The position numbers and the translations under genes were made by a program. The notes beneath the pieces are model-generated. The model saw only the letters and a program-made list of their open reading frames with translations, did not search any database and had not been told where the DNA came from. Below are positions 53,801 to 64,000 of a stretch of 64,000 nt of DNA, piece by piece (the stretch's first letter is position 1; every line of letters starts with the position of its first letter). Source of the DNA: Nannochloropsis salina CCMP1776 (taxonomy: Eukaryota > Sar > Eustigmatophyceae > Eustigmatales > Monodopsidaceae); NCBI GenBank assembly GCA_004565275.1, contig SDOX01000168.1, positions 1 to 64,000 on the forward strand. Reading direction: 5' to 3'.

Positions 53801-55386
53801 AGCGTGCGGGGGCTGGCGGCGAGGACGGTGGAGGAGGCGAAGCGGGTGTTGGAGGAGGGGGAGGGGGAGGTGCAGCGGCTAGGGCAAGACGCAGAGGAGA
53901 GGAAAGAGGCCTTGGCAACGGCGCTTCAGGCGTGGGAGGAGCTGATCGCCAAACTGGTGGCGCTTCCCTCCTCTCTCCCCGCCCTGGCTCTGGAGGGGGA
54001 GGAAAGGGAGGGTGAGACCCCTTCCCTTTCCTCCGTCGAGCCATATGATGCTAGGGCACGGGCGCAGGCAATGTTGCGGGAGGTTGGGGAGCTGGTGGAG
54101 GACTTGCGGAATATGGGGGAGCGGACGCAGGCGGAAACGGAGGCTTTAGAAGGGGCGATGCGGACGGCTGGCGGAGCAGGAGGCTCAGAGGAGAAGGCAG
54201 GCGACGCGGCGGTGGAGGAGGGAAGGGGGGGGGGGGGATGAGGAGGGAGGAGGCGGAGGAAATGATTGGGAGGCTGTTGCGGGAGGAGGGGCTCTTAAAG
54301 GACCTGGAAAAGGCACCGCGCAAGGTCGGGAGGGAGGGCGAGGGGGAGGGTGGGGGCCAGGGCAGGCTCAGGAAGGCATTGGTGGCGGAGGTACAGAGGG
54401 CTGTGGCCGAGAGGCTGAGGCAAGAGAGGGAGGAGGAAAGAGAGAGAAGCCTGGGAGTGGACTATGCGGCCCGCTATAATCATGCGCAGGTGGTGCGGGG
54501 GTGGGCTTACACCACGCCACCGTTTTTGGCGCGAGAACCAACAAACGTGGAGGAGGAGGAGGAGGAGGAGGAGGAGGAGGAGGAGGAGGAGGAGGAAGAG
54601 GGGAAAAAGAGAAGGGAGGAGGGCACACGGTTGCTCTTGAATTTTCCCCCCGAGATGGCGATCAGCTCGTCCATGCTCTGGGGGCACTGCTACGCCCTCC
54701 CCGTCCTCCCTCGCTCCCATCCCCCCGCCCTCACCATTCGCCTGGCCTCGCCCTTGAAACGCGTGACCGCCTTGAGCCTCAGCCACTACCCTTACCTCGA
54801 CCATCCGCTTCCTGAAGAGGGAGGGAGGCGGGGACAAGGGGGTGAGGAGAGGACGATCAAAGGTGTGGCCCCGCGGGAGGTGGTGTTGTGGGGATTGCCC
54901 AAAGTCAGAAGCAAGGTGAGGGGGGGAGCGAGGGGCTGGGAATGGTTAGGAAATTTCACCTTTACTGTGGCGGTGCCGTTTCAGACGACTCAAATTTTTC
55001 CGATTGAAGCAAGGAAAGTGGGAGAGGAAGAAGGGGAGGAAGGGGTGGGAGGGGAAAGGTCCTTTGAGGGGGTGCGATTAGAAGTGCTTTCGAACCAGGG
55101 TCATCCGGACTACACGTGTTTGTACCGCGTGGGAGTGTATGGGGAAGGAGTGGAGGGAGGGAGGGAGGAAGGGAGGGTGGCAGGGCGGTTGAGAAGGGTG
55201 TTGACGGAGTGGTTCGAGATGGGGAAGGACATGATAATGGACGTCAAGGAATGGGTTGATGGGGTCTTCGAGGAGGCGAGGGAGAGGGAACGATGGGCGG
55301 CAGAAGGGGAGGAGGACGGAGAGGGGGAGGAAGAGGAGGGGCCGGGCGGAAACGTTGCCGTTGAGCCCTTAAATGGGTCACTTTGA
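50868..55386 (+). CDS. SUN-domain protein (nuclear envelope, LINC complex)
   Basis: The first block (50868-51823) encodes a basic, nuclear-localisation-rich N-terminus (MVSKRRRRQ, VLKKRRG, ASKKKRSGR). An intron 51824-52102 follows, then 52103-52639 with one transmembrane helix (LLGLGSLLLFLLLVFLW, about 52207-52257) and charged helical sequence. After intron 52640-52834 comes a long coiled coil (52835 to about 54237) and the C-terminal SUN domain (about 54460-55380): GWAYTTPP, PPEMAISSSMLWGHCYAL, LTIRLASP, VTALSLSHYPYL, FQTTQIFP, VRLEVLSNQGHPDYTCLYR. This order is that of Sad1/UNC-84 proteins of the inner nuclear membrane, SUN domain in the lumen. Translation changes frame four times. Three changes sit at poly-G runs (51248-51258, 53655-53664, 54225-54237) and one in a GGGA/G7 stretch near 53350-53400. 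Homopolymer errors in the assembly are the simplest cause. Confidence 0.85.
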
Positions 55387-56147
55387 AGGAAGAAGGGGGA
55401 AGAATTCAATTTAATAATAGGATATAGTTTGCGTAATTAGAAAAATAAAGGCCGCCGTTCTCATTGTTTGTGCATCCGGTAGAGAAGCAGGAGGATTTAC
55501 AGTCACGCGATGACGAACAATGTGAGAAGTGTGCTAGGAGAGTATTGGGAATACACATGATCACAATAAAGCACCACGCCTAGGTGAAAGAGGACACAGG
55601 AAGAGGGCCCGGAGGCCGCGCATGCATTTAGTCCGGACAGTCTCACATTGGTGGCCCCGATCGACAGCAAATTAACGACTCGATGCATACTGAGGCGAAA
55701 ACCTGCAGACGGCGTTGCTTTTTGTTTTCTTTTTCCATTCTTTTCCACATGTCTGAGAGGGTGGAGCCATCATAGGAAAGGCAGGGGACAGGAGGGAAGG
55801 ACTGAGGTCGCACGGAAATAGGGCGAATAGCGAGAATACCCAGAGTCATACCCCCCTTCCAGCCACCTCCTCCTCCCGTGTCTCCTCTCCCAGGTATTCA
55901 TTCGCGTCCGCCCAAGCACCCTGCCCGTGGTCGGCCCCCCACCCACTTGCTAGAGAGAGTATATACACATAGCATGGCTCCCTGCTACCCCCTTTATAAC
56001 ACCCCATTCTTGAGAGGGACAACTGCCCCCCCCTCTGGCCGTTCAAAGAGCATCCTAGCCCGCTCAAGGGAAACTCAAAGACGCAGGAGAACGCGCGTCG
56101 TTTCATACGTCCAAGAGAAAAGGCCAACGAAAGGGAGCTCTAAGAGA
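55387..56147. other. Convergent 3' spacer SUN / SLC44-like
   Basis: 760 bp between two stops. An AATAAA at 55444-55449, some 60 bp past the SUN stop, is a possible polyadenylation signal. No gene seen. Confidence 0.5.
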
Positions 56148-59100
56148 CTACCAATTGATGTCGGGGAAGCGCATGGCCCACGCCGCCACCAGGTAAGAAT
56201 GATAGTCCGGGTGGGTGATAGCCAGGGCCTGGGAGTCCTCCAAGAAGCAGACCAGGACGGCTGCCACAGCAGCGGAAACCACGTTCATCATCACGTCCGT
56301 GACGAAAAACCCCACCTACAGGATGAAAAGGAGGGAGAAAGGGAGGGTGGGCCGGGGGTGGTGGCCAGGATTGCGCTCGTGGAAAGAGGATGGCATGTCA
56401 GGATGGTGGTGGTTGCAAGAATCAGACATGGGGAACAGGCGAGGTGGACTGACGGTACATGGTAGCGACGACGACAACTCGGATATAATGATGCACGCCA
56501 AAGACTTGGGAGAGGCAAGCAAGAGAGTCCAGGGGACGTACCACAAAACCCGCTCCTCCCAGCAAGGAAGGGGCGTTCTCCACGTCTTTCAGGTAGGAAT
56601 GCTGCAGGATAAAGGCAAGGAGGACCCCCAACCCGCAGGTCACGAGCCCCACCATCAAGGCTCCTAAGAAGAGGACGCGGCCGACCAAGTTGTCGTTGAG
56701 GAGGGCCGTGAGTCCCCGCCGGACGAAGAGATTGTATACCTGGTGAGAGAGGGAGGGATGGAGGGAGGGAAGGAGGGAGGGAGGGAGGGAAGGGAATGGA
56801 GCAGGCGAGCGACACACGAGGAAGAACGGAGGTCCAGGCCTTCCGCCCTGCCTGGTTTCTATCATCTCCCCCCCCGCCCTCCCCCCTGCCCTCTTGGTAC
56901 CTTGTGCCCGGCTTCCACGAAGGAGTGGCCATATATCCCGATGTAGGTGTAAGCCCACCGGTTCAGGTATTGGGCGAGCGAATCCAGGCAGGAGATGAGG
57001 CAGTCGAGAAGGCACTTGAGAGCATTGTCTCTCTCTTGCCGCGCGTTCTCGACCATAGCCTGAGGGGGGGACGGCGGGCGTGGGGAGGGGAGGGGGGGGG
57101 AGAGGATGATAAGACCTGCGTCGTGAACACACGAGATTCTACGCCTTTAAACGTGAATACCACGCTCTCTGTCTACGCACGCCTCGCCTGCTCCGAAACA
57201 TCTGCGCGGTACCCATGCGCTCGTCCCAAGAGAGAGGTGCGGCAGGGAGGGGACAACGCACACAGGAGGGAGGGAGGGAGGGAGGGAGGGAGGGAGGAAG
57301 GGAGGAAGGGAGGAGGAAAAGAAGGGTAAGGGCTTACCTTCATCGCCTCAAGAACTGCCACAATCAGTGCTCCGAAGCAGATCGAGCCCAGGGAGGTGGT
57401 TGCGGCGCGCGTGAAAGAACCCTTTATGGGCCGGGAGGGAAAGGGGATGGGGTCAGAGACCAAGCAGGGGGATGAACGAGGAGAAAGGAAGGGAAGGAGG
57501 GACAGAGGGTGGGAAGAAGGATGGGGTCAGAGACCAACAGGGGGATGAACGAGGAGAAAGGAAGGGAAGGAGGGACAGAGGGTGGATGGGGTCAGAGACC
57601 AAGCAGGGGGATGAACGAGGAGAAAGGAAGGGAAGGAGGGACAGAGGGTGGGAAGAAGGATGGGGTCAGAGACCAAGCAGGGGGATGAACGAGGAGAAAG
57701 GAAGGGAAGGAGGGACAGAGGGAGGGACGGAGGGTCGGTACCGTGACGACGTTGGCCTGATCGGCCTTGGGAATGAACCACCAGGAGCCCACGACCCCGG
57801 CCACCGTGCAGTTGAGGACGCCGCCCACCACCTGAGAGGGAGGGCGGGAGGGAGGGCGGGAGGGAGGGAGGGAGGACAAGTTCGATGTTGCTGAGGCACC
57901 CGGAGAAGCTTTCCTCCTCTCCTGTTCCCTCCCCTCTCCCCTTGCCCTTAGGCCGCACCTGCAAGGTCCAGAAGAAGCTGACCAAGAGGAGGAAGTAGTA
58001 GACTCCCGCCACGCTCCCCTCCCCCCCGCCTTCCGCCCCGCCCTGCCCCGGGTCCTCGTCTGCCCTCTGGAAGTAGGCGATGACGCCGTACATGCCCACG
58101 CTCCAGACGACCGACCAGAGGAAGGCGAGGAGGAGGAGGGCATAGGCCGCGTACATGACCGGGAAGAAGTCGTTGACGGCACGGGTGGCGGCGCGGAGGT
58201 TGGCAGCCGCGAAGGGAATGAAGCGCTTGACCGCCCGCATGTAGCAGAAGGCGATGGCCTGGAGGGAGGGAGGGAGAGAGGGAAGGGGGGCCTTGATGTT
58301 GAGCTAGCTCGCTCGCAGGCTTTATTTTCCTCTACTTGGCACCGAAATGCATCCCCCTCTTCTCCTCCCTCCGTCCCTCTACCCCTTGCCTTACCGAGGA
58401 GAGGAGCCCGAAGATGACGAGCGCCACCTGACCACTAATGAGCCCAAGGATGGCCGAGAAGAGGGAGAGGACGACGGAAGCCCAGAGCGTAAACCTGAGG
58501 AAGGCAGGGAGGGAGGGAGGGAGAGAAGGAGAGCGGGGGGAGGGGGGGTGAGGACGCAATTTTTTCGCGGTGCATGCCATTACAAACCAGAGGGCAAGAA
58601 GGATGGAGGTTTACTGTCACCTACTTAGTCAATGATCCGCTTCCTCCCTCCCTCCCTCTCTCCCTCCCTCCCTTCCTCCCTCCTCCCCACCCTCTTTCTC
58701 GTACTTGATGATGTCCGCCGCCTTCTTGATCATGAAGGTCATCCAAGCCCCTGCGAGGACGCCTGCTACGCCCGCCAGCGCCGCACAAAGGATGATAAGG
58801 GGATGGCCTGGGGGGGAGCAGCATAAGAGATGTGGCGGAAAGGAGAGCGCGAGGCGAAAATGAATGTCTGTGGGAAGCTTCATTTCGTACTTCTTCTCTG
58901 TGCTTCGATCCTTTTATTCCTTTTCTTGTTCTCGCTCTCTTTACTAACTTCCTCACTCACCGTCATGCATTTTGGCTGGATCTTCGTCCTGGGTAGGTGG
59001 CGCATCTCTAAGTGCGCTTGCTCCGTAATCGGCAGCCAGCCAAATTATAACGCCTGAAAAATTGTCCGAGATAGTGAATATGATTAGTAGGAGTAGGGCG

Positions 59101-59423
59101 AGGAAAAAAGAGGGAGGATAGGGTGAGTGGCAGGAGGAGGAAGAAAGGGAGGGAGGAAGGGAGAAGTGACAGGAGATAAGAAAGGTGGGATTAAGCGGGC
59201 AATTAAGCCCCGTACTTTCTTTCCACAGTACGACTTCTTTTTAAAAGACACTCTCACCAAGATTCAGGATGAAAGCGACCAGAAAAAGGGGATCCCGACA
59301 GCCTTTTTTGTTTCCACTGGAGGGCCCTTCCTGCAAAGTAGCGCTGCTTGAGGGGGGAAAAGAGGAATACCCGCCCAATTCATCCGCAGTCTCCGACGAA
59401 AGCAGGCTTCGTTTGTCAACCAT
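56148..59423 (-). CDS. Choline-transporter-like protein (SLC44/CTL/Pns1 family)
   Basis: Ten exons: 59258-59423, 58961-59053, 58705-58807, 58395-58494, 57959-58258, 57742-57831, 57338-57421, 56901-57059, 56542-56739, 56148-56315. The product is 486 residues from ATG 59423, normal for Pns1-type members. The first helix follows the family motif CRDPLFLVAFILNLGVIIWL. Further helices are in HPLIILCAALAGVAGVLAGA, ASVVLSLFSAILGLISGQVA, YAALLLLAFLW-like and VVGGVLNCTVAGVVGSWWF. The C-terminal signature is present: GSFTRAATTSLGSICFGALI, RWAYTYIGIYGHSFVEAGHK, VRRGLTALLNDNLVGRVLF, then ITHPDYHSYLVAAW. Members sit in plasma or mitochondrial membranes and move choline or ethanolamine; substrate here is inferred from family. 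A glycine-rich loop (GQGGAEGGGEGS) lies in exon 5. Confidence 0.93.
57444..57730. repeat. Minisatellite, four units of about 66-74 bp, in an SLC44-like intron
   Basis: The unit GGATGGGGTCAGAGACCAAG then CAGGGGGATGAACGAGGAGA then AAGGAAGGGAAGGAGGGACA repeats four times (starts near 57445, 57519, 57583, 57659), with one shorter unit. It fills most of the intron between exons 57742-57831 and 57338-57421. Confidence 0.93.
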
Positions 59424-60112
59424 GGCTCTACGTCACGGTGCTCGCTTTAGCCCTGTGGAGAAAGAGGAAGGAAGCAGCAGAGGGAGCCGTGGGGGCGTTG
59501 AAAAGATGGAGTTTTCAAAATTCGTGTGAGACGATCAAGTGGAAGACGCAAAACTGCAGCGAAATGGAAACCTGCCTTATCCCTCTTTTTCTTCACAACC
59601 TTAGAGAAAAAAGAATGCCATGACCCCAGAGTGCGGTGCAAGAATGCATTGCAAAGTGATTTTATTGAAAGAGGAGGGGAGGGATTTCCCATCCGGGTGG
59701 TCAGAATGGTTGCTTTTTCTTTCTACATATAGCCAGCCAGGAGGTTACATATAGCAGGCACGTATTCAGGGTCATTTTAGCTGGTCTTAGGCAGGAATGG
59801 CACTACCAGACGTCAGTCCCCCTATGTTTACCAGCTATTTGATAGGACTTGATGAGGAATCAGAGATCTGCTGGTGAATACATGGGATAAAGAAATGAAT
59901 AACGTGCGGCGAGCTAACGGATAAAGGCAATGCGTTCCAGCAGATGCGTAACTCAAAAGAAGACCTTCCGACGCAATAGATGGCCTTTGCATTCAGTACT
60001 TACTATTTACTTTTCATGCAAGAAAGCAATAGTGGCTAAATTTTGCCACGAGAAGTGGAGCATTGTTTTGACAAGTCACAAATTAATTGTTCTCATTCGC
60101 TGCGGGCCCTAA
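59424..60112. other. Spacer upstream of the SLC44-like gene
   Basis: Holds the SLC44-like promoter and the 3' end of the pyrophosphatase gene. Two TACATATAGC-type repeats lie at about 59724-59756. No gene seen. Confidence 0.4.
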
Positions 60113-63100
60113 TCATGATGCGGAAGGCAGCGAATAGTGCCGCAATAAGGAACAAGCATGTCCAGGCACACAAGTGTGTTTCGTCTCTACGTCCACGGCC
60201 CCTTCCTCTGCTGCGACCTCCGCCGATACCTCCGAGGGGACGCGCCACCCGCTGCTGAGGACCTCCGCGAGGGGAGGAATAAAATCTGTACATGCGGGGA
60301 CCGGCGTGCGGAGATTGACAGAGTAAGGCATGAATACGCTGAGCATACGCATTTTTCCTGGCCCACCACTGCGAGACTCACCCATTTTTCGTGAAATTTG
60401 ACCGGGTGGTAGCTCCATTTTGGTGGTAGCAGGAGAGTAGTAGCCAACGCCGTCCCCACTCACACCCCTCCCTTCTTCCAGCGTCATATCTGTACCTGAC
60501 TCCTCTGCCCTTTCGGCAGTCGCTCCCTCGTCTTTCTCAAACCTCCCTCGACAGAGCGAGCAGGACCGCCGCCAGAGCATGGGCGAAATAGCCATCCCCT
60601 CCACTGCCCGACCCACTACCCCTCCTTCCCTCCCTTCCGGCTGGTAGGCTTCCCTTGCCAGCGCGAGCTCGCGGGCTCCGGGTATAAGTAGGGTGGTGCG
60701 ATTTTCCCCTGCCACATTGTGCAGTCGACAAGTCAGGATGAAAGGGAAGGAGGGAAGGGGGGGATATCGGGAAGCAGAGAAAAGAAGCCGAAGGGAGGCA
60801 ATCGATTCACCCACCCAGGTCGACTACGGAAAGGAAGGCAAAGTCCAGACATTTGTCTTCTTTGAGGAGACGGAGTTCGATGATAAGGGGCAAGGCCCTG
60901 GCAAGCACGGCCGCAGGATCGTTCACTTCCAGCGTCGCGAAGCCGAGTCGCTGGCCCCCGAAGGTGAAGTTCTTCTGGTCGGCACGCACCTGGAGGGGGG
61001 GGGGAGAGAGGGAGGGAGGGGGGGAGGCGAGGGAGGGGGGGAGGGAGGCGAGGGAGGGGGGAGGGAGGGGGGAGGGAGGGAGGTGGTTGAAGGAAGGGAT
61101 AGAAGAAACGAGAGGGACGTTGAGAGAGTAAAATGAGAGGGAGAGGGAGGGAGGGAGGGAGGGAGGGAGGGAGGGGGAAAGGTGGGACGGAGGCACCATT
61201 TCAAAAGGCGATAGGTTGGTGAGGAAGGCGGACTTGGCTCGAAACATGTCTGTAGCAAGCGTATTGACATGCGTCTCTTTCGCGTAGAAGATGAGGAGGG
61301 AGGCAAGCATGCGGTCTGCTACAGTAGTGGTGGGGGAGGTCAGGTTGACTGTGTCTGAAGAACGAAAGGGAGGGAGGGAGGGAGGAAGAGAGAGAGGGAG
61401 GGAGGGAGGGAGAGAGGGGGCAAGGGAAGATGGGGATGAGGCATTGACACTGCGACGTCAAAAGAAAGAACGCAAAGCACCTTTCGGAACCGCATGAGGA
61501 GAGGGCGATAATAACAGGGAGGAGGGGAAGGGCGGGCAGGAAAATAAAGGGGGAGAGAGAGACCTGACAAAATTCCGCAGAGGAGGAGGCGCGCGACGCA
61601 GAGAGGGAAGGGCCTCGCCATCCTGATATAGGTATGAGCGACGATGGTGCACGCTGAGCCCCAGGGTCGAACATCCAGGAATATGGGTCCGAGAGTGGAG
61701 ATTGTGTCGGCGAGAGCGTGGTGGTCGATGATGCCTGGGAGGGAGGGAAGGAGGGAGAGAGGGATGGAGGGAGGAAAAGGGTTGAGGGGGGCAGGGGAAG
61801 CAGACAGGATTTAAAAAAAAAAAGACAAGGTCTGAGCCGTACGATGAAAAAATGAAAATTCCATCATTTCTCAAGTGATTGAGCCGACGTTGCCTCCCTC
61901 TCCCTCTCCCTCCCCCTCCACCAATGTCATACATCGCTATCTCAAGTGCTAGAGCCGATGTTACCTCTCTCCCCCTCCCCCTCCCCCTCATCCACCCTTT
62001 TTTTCCCCTCGCGCTCCCTCCCGTCGCGACTCTCTCAATCCTGACCTCGAATCCTTCTCCTCATTGCAATTGCCCGCTTGTTCGTCTCCTCCTCCGCCGT
62101 CGAGGGAGGTGGAAAGGCCACCGCCCCGACCTCCGCGACCATTTGTTCAGGGGCGTTGCAATCGACCAGGCAGATTCCTCGGTCGCTAAAGGGGTCCGTC
62201 GCGCCTGGGATGCGTGGAAAAAAGGGAGGCACCCCTTCTTCGTCCCCACCGAGAATGGCCCCGGGCATCTGCCTTCCTTCCTCGCGTAACCAGGATTGAT
62301 AACCTGCGTATTCCAATGCAAATGTGATTTCACCGTTCAGTGACTCCTCGGCGCGCGCAGCCGTGCCGTTGAACAAATATGCAGCGCCAATGGCACTCGC
62401 CACGCTGTCCATGTCTAGAAAGGGTAAAGTGTAGGGAAGGCTTGAGGAAAAGAGTCGGGGGCCCGGGGAAAGAAGACAGGACAATGGGGAGGAAGCAGAC
62501 AGGATAATGGCCCCCAGCAGTGACAAGTGTCGCGTACCTGTATTTGTGTGCCCGACGAAAATGCAGCCCTCAAGTCCATTGACCACTGCAGTGGAACGTT
62601 CGATTTCAGCAGTGGGATGGTCATCCTACCGGGCAATTAGGTTCGGATTGATTATAAAAAGGGTACGAAGAAGGAAAAGTGAGCGCATGAAAAAGCACTG
62701 TGCGGTGGACAGCAGGGCTCACCAGCGAAGATACGCTCGCACGCTCATCTAGTTTCCCAGCTAGAGAGCTAGCCCAGCTCCAGTATTTTTCCTAGGAGAT
62801 AAGCCCATGTAGGAGAGAATTGAAGAAATTAATTTCGAGAAGAAAAAGGCGCAAATGGCACACGCGTACCTGTGCTTCCGCCAACTCGCTCGGATCATGA
62901 ATTTCTCCCCATTCCGGTTTGGTTAAATTACGGCCTGGATAAACCAAGGACATGTGCAGTCTGATGAGGCGATTTCCTTGTCACACAGTGCCGGAAAAAA
63001 GCGTAAATATTTACCTGGAAGCGAGCCACGTTTTTGGAAAGGGTGAGGGTTTGATGGGGGTTCCATGGGCGTAGAAGCCGGTAAAATGCCTGACATAGCT

Positions 63101-63237
63101 TGAGACCCCTGTGCTATGCGTTCGAAATGTACTTTATCAGACTTCGTGCGGTACAGTGCTTCTGCAGGTTTCTTTACCGAGATCTGATATGCTCCCAGCA
63201 GCACACATTGGACAGATCTTTGTGAGACTATTAGCAT
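60113..63237 (-). CDS. Family II (DHH/DHHA2) inorganic pyrophosphatase, extended form
   Basis: Ten exons: 63015-63237, 62870-62934, 62723-62791, 62538-62625, 62046-62414, 61564-61734, 61197-61354, 60815-60989, 60382-60708, 60113-60285. The product is 605 residues, about twice the bacterial PpaC length. Metal-site motifs are all present: GHTNTDMDSVAS (His145, Asp149, Asp151), LVDCN (Asp233), IIDHH (275-277) and GILSDTVNLTSPTTT (Asp329). The DHHA2 domain follows, with FLSVVDLG and a GQISRK motif near the end (equivalent to SRKKQ of PpaC), then PPLAEVL. The extra length is an N-terminal region of about 130 residues, an insert between helix 1 and LVDCN, and a loop of about 80 residues before GQISRK. 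It hydrolyses PPi, or a related substrate. The exact N-terminal start is uncertain. Confidence 0.9.
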
Positions 63238-64000
63238 CTCCGAATAAAATTAAAAATGATGTATCTTTGTGTCAAACTCTGGTCTCTTAGAGCATCTGGA
63301 CGTGACTGACTGCTTGTATGCTTTGATATCATTAGATTATGATGAGTGATTTTCAGGTTTCATCTTCCCAGGTATGGGTTGGGCTCAAACCCCGATAAGC
63401 CGGGTTTAAGCCCCCGCATAGTCGAAGCCTTAGATGAAGAAGTCATTCCCCGCAAAACGTGATGTGTATCTCACCACGCTCATCCGCTAGATAAGTCCCT
63501 TACACAAATATTTTTTTGGGATAAAGGTTTGTCCTTGGCTTCGACGGGGGCTCAAGCTGCCAACGGCCGTTACGGATAAAAGGAGTTGGGGAGGTTACTT
63601 TACGTGTACATCTTTCCAAGGGTGGAAGGAGTCATACAGACCACTGTTTTTCATTTGGTTGTTCATTTTATTAAGTTGTCCCTTCTCTTTTTTATATTGA
63701 CATCTTACACGCCCCTTTTACTTTTTTTGAGTCGTTTCCTCTCCCTCAAGATGGAACTTATCATTTAACTGCTTTCTCGCATATACGTAAAGTTCTCAAT
63801 CTCAAAGAATTTATGTACGACAATCATATTTTCCGCTTCCTCCAACTCCCTTCGTTCGTAATCCTACAGCGGGGTCGTTTGTTTTCGGTGTTGCCTTTCT
63901 TACAACGTATAAGCACTTTATTCTTTTAAATCTCCTACACCATGAGATGTGATCTCCTCCAGGGCTTGAGATATAATCGTTTCGGTGTAAGGAAGAAAAT
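63238..64000. other. Terminal stretch, no gene seen
   Basis: AT-rich sequence with no open frame above about 60 codons that looks coding. Presumed promoter of the pyrophosphatase gene and the flank of the next gene outside the window. Confidence 0.45.

Noticed and set aside
57472-57894. 140-codon plus-strand frame of Gly/Glu/Arg repeats
   Set aside because: Translation of the intron minisatellite on the strand opposite the gene.

Overview
The window is the left end of a eukaryotic chromosome. It opens with 14 CCCTAA telomere repeats, passes through about 9 kb of subtelomeric repeats and decayed secreted-protein genes, and then becomes a gene-dense arm whose genes carry many short GT-AG introns. 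A stramenopile alga, most likely a eustigmatophyte of the Nannochloropsis/Microchloropsis kind, fits best. The reasons are TTAGGG telomeres, PTxAPT-rich secreted proteins, an N-terminus with an A|F cleavage motif like those used for complex plastids, compact genes, and GGGA/TCCC tracts in the introns. The organism is inferred, not proven.

Layout. 1-680: telomere and subtelomeric repeats. 681-3250 (-): a secreted gene in which each 117-132 nt exon encodes one YFG repeat. 3251-7866: hairpin repeats, short coding-like fragments, and a broken paralogue of the first gene with a telomere-repeat block inside it. 7867-9378 (-): remnant of an Asp-box (BNR) gene made of 275-280 bp exon-plus-intron units. 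9385-20485: an intronless, GC-rich island. Two 2.24 kb direct copies of a doubled aldo-keto-reductase-like module are each fused in frame to a different partner, a sugar/cyclitol transporter in one copy and a sugar-phosphate cyclase in the other. Between them lies a four-domain fusion (NAD-epimerase, ABM, WrbA-like flavodoxin, ThuA-like). 23388-27160 (+): an inositol 2-dehydrogenase-like gene with two candidate last exons. 27600-28176 (-): a small YCII-domain gene.

From 29.7 kb on the content is core housekeeping, with gene models built here exon by exon: SMC1 (cohesin, -, 42 exons), RFC2 (clamp loader, +, 12 exons), a DEG9-like PDZ protease (-, 17 exons), a SUN-domain protein (+), an SLC44 choline-transporter-like protein (-, 10 exons) and a family II inorganic pyrophosphatase (-, 10 exons). 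Reading-frame phases agree at every junction given for these models except in the SUN gene, whose frame changes fall at poly-G tracts.

The most unusual part is the 9.4-20.5 kb island. Its products (transporter, cyclase, reductases) together with the neighbouring inositol-dehydrogenase-like gene suggest a cyclitol or sugar-ring pathway assembled from intronless, probably transferred genes by segmental duplication and fusion. That pathway is inference; the fusions and duplications are read directly from the sequence.
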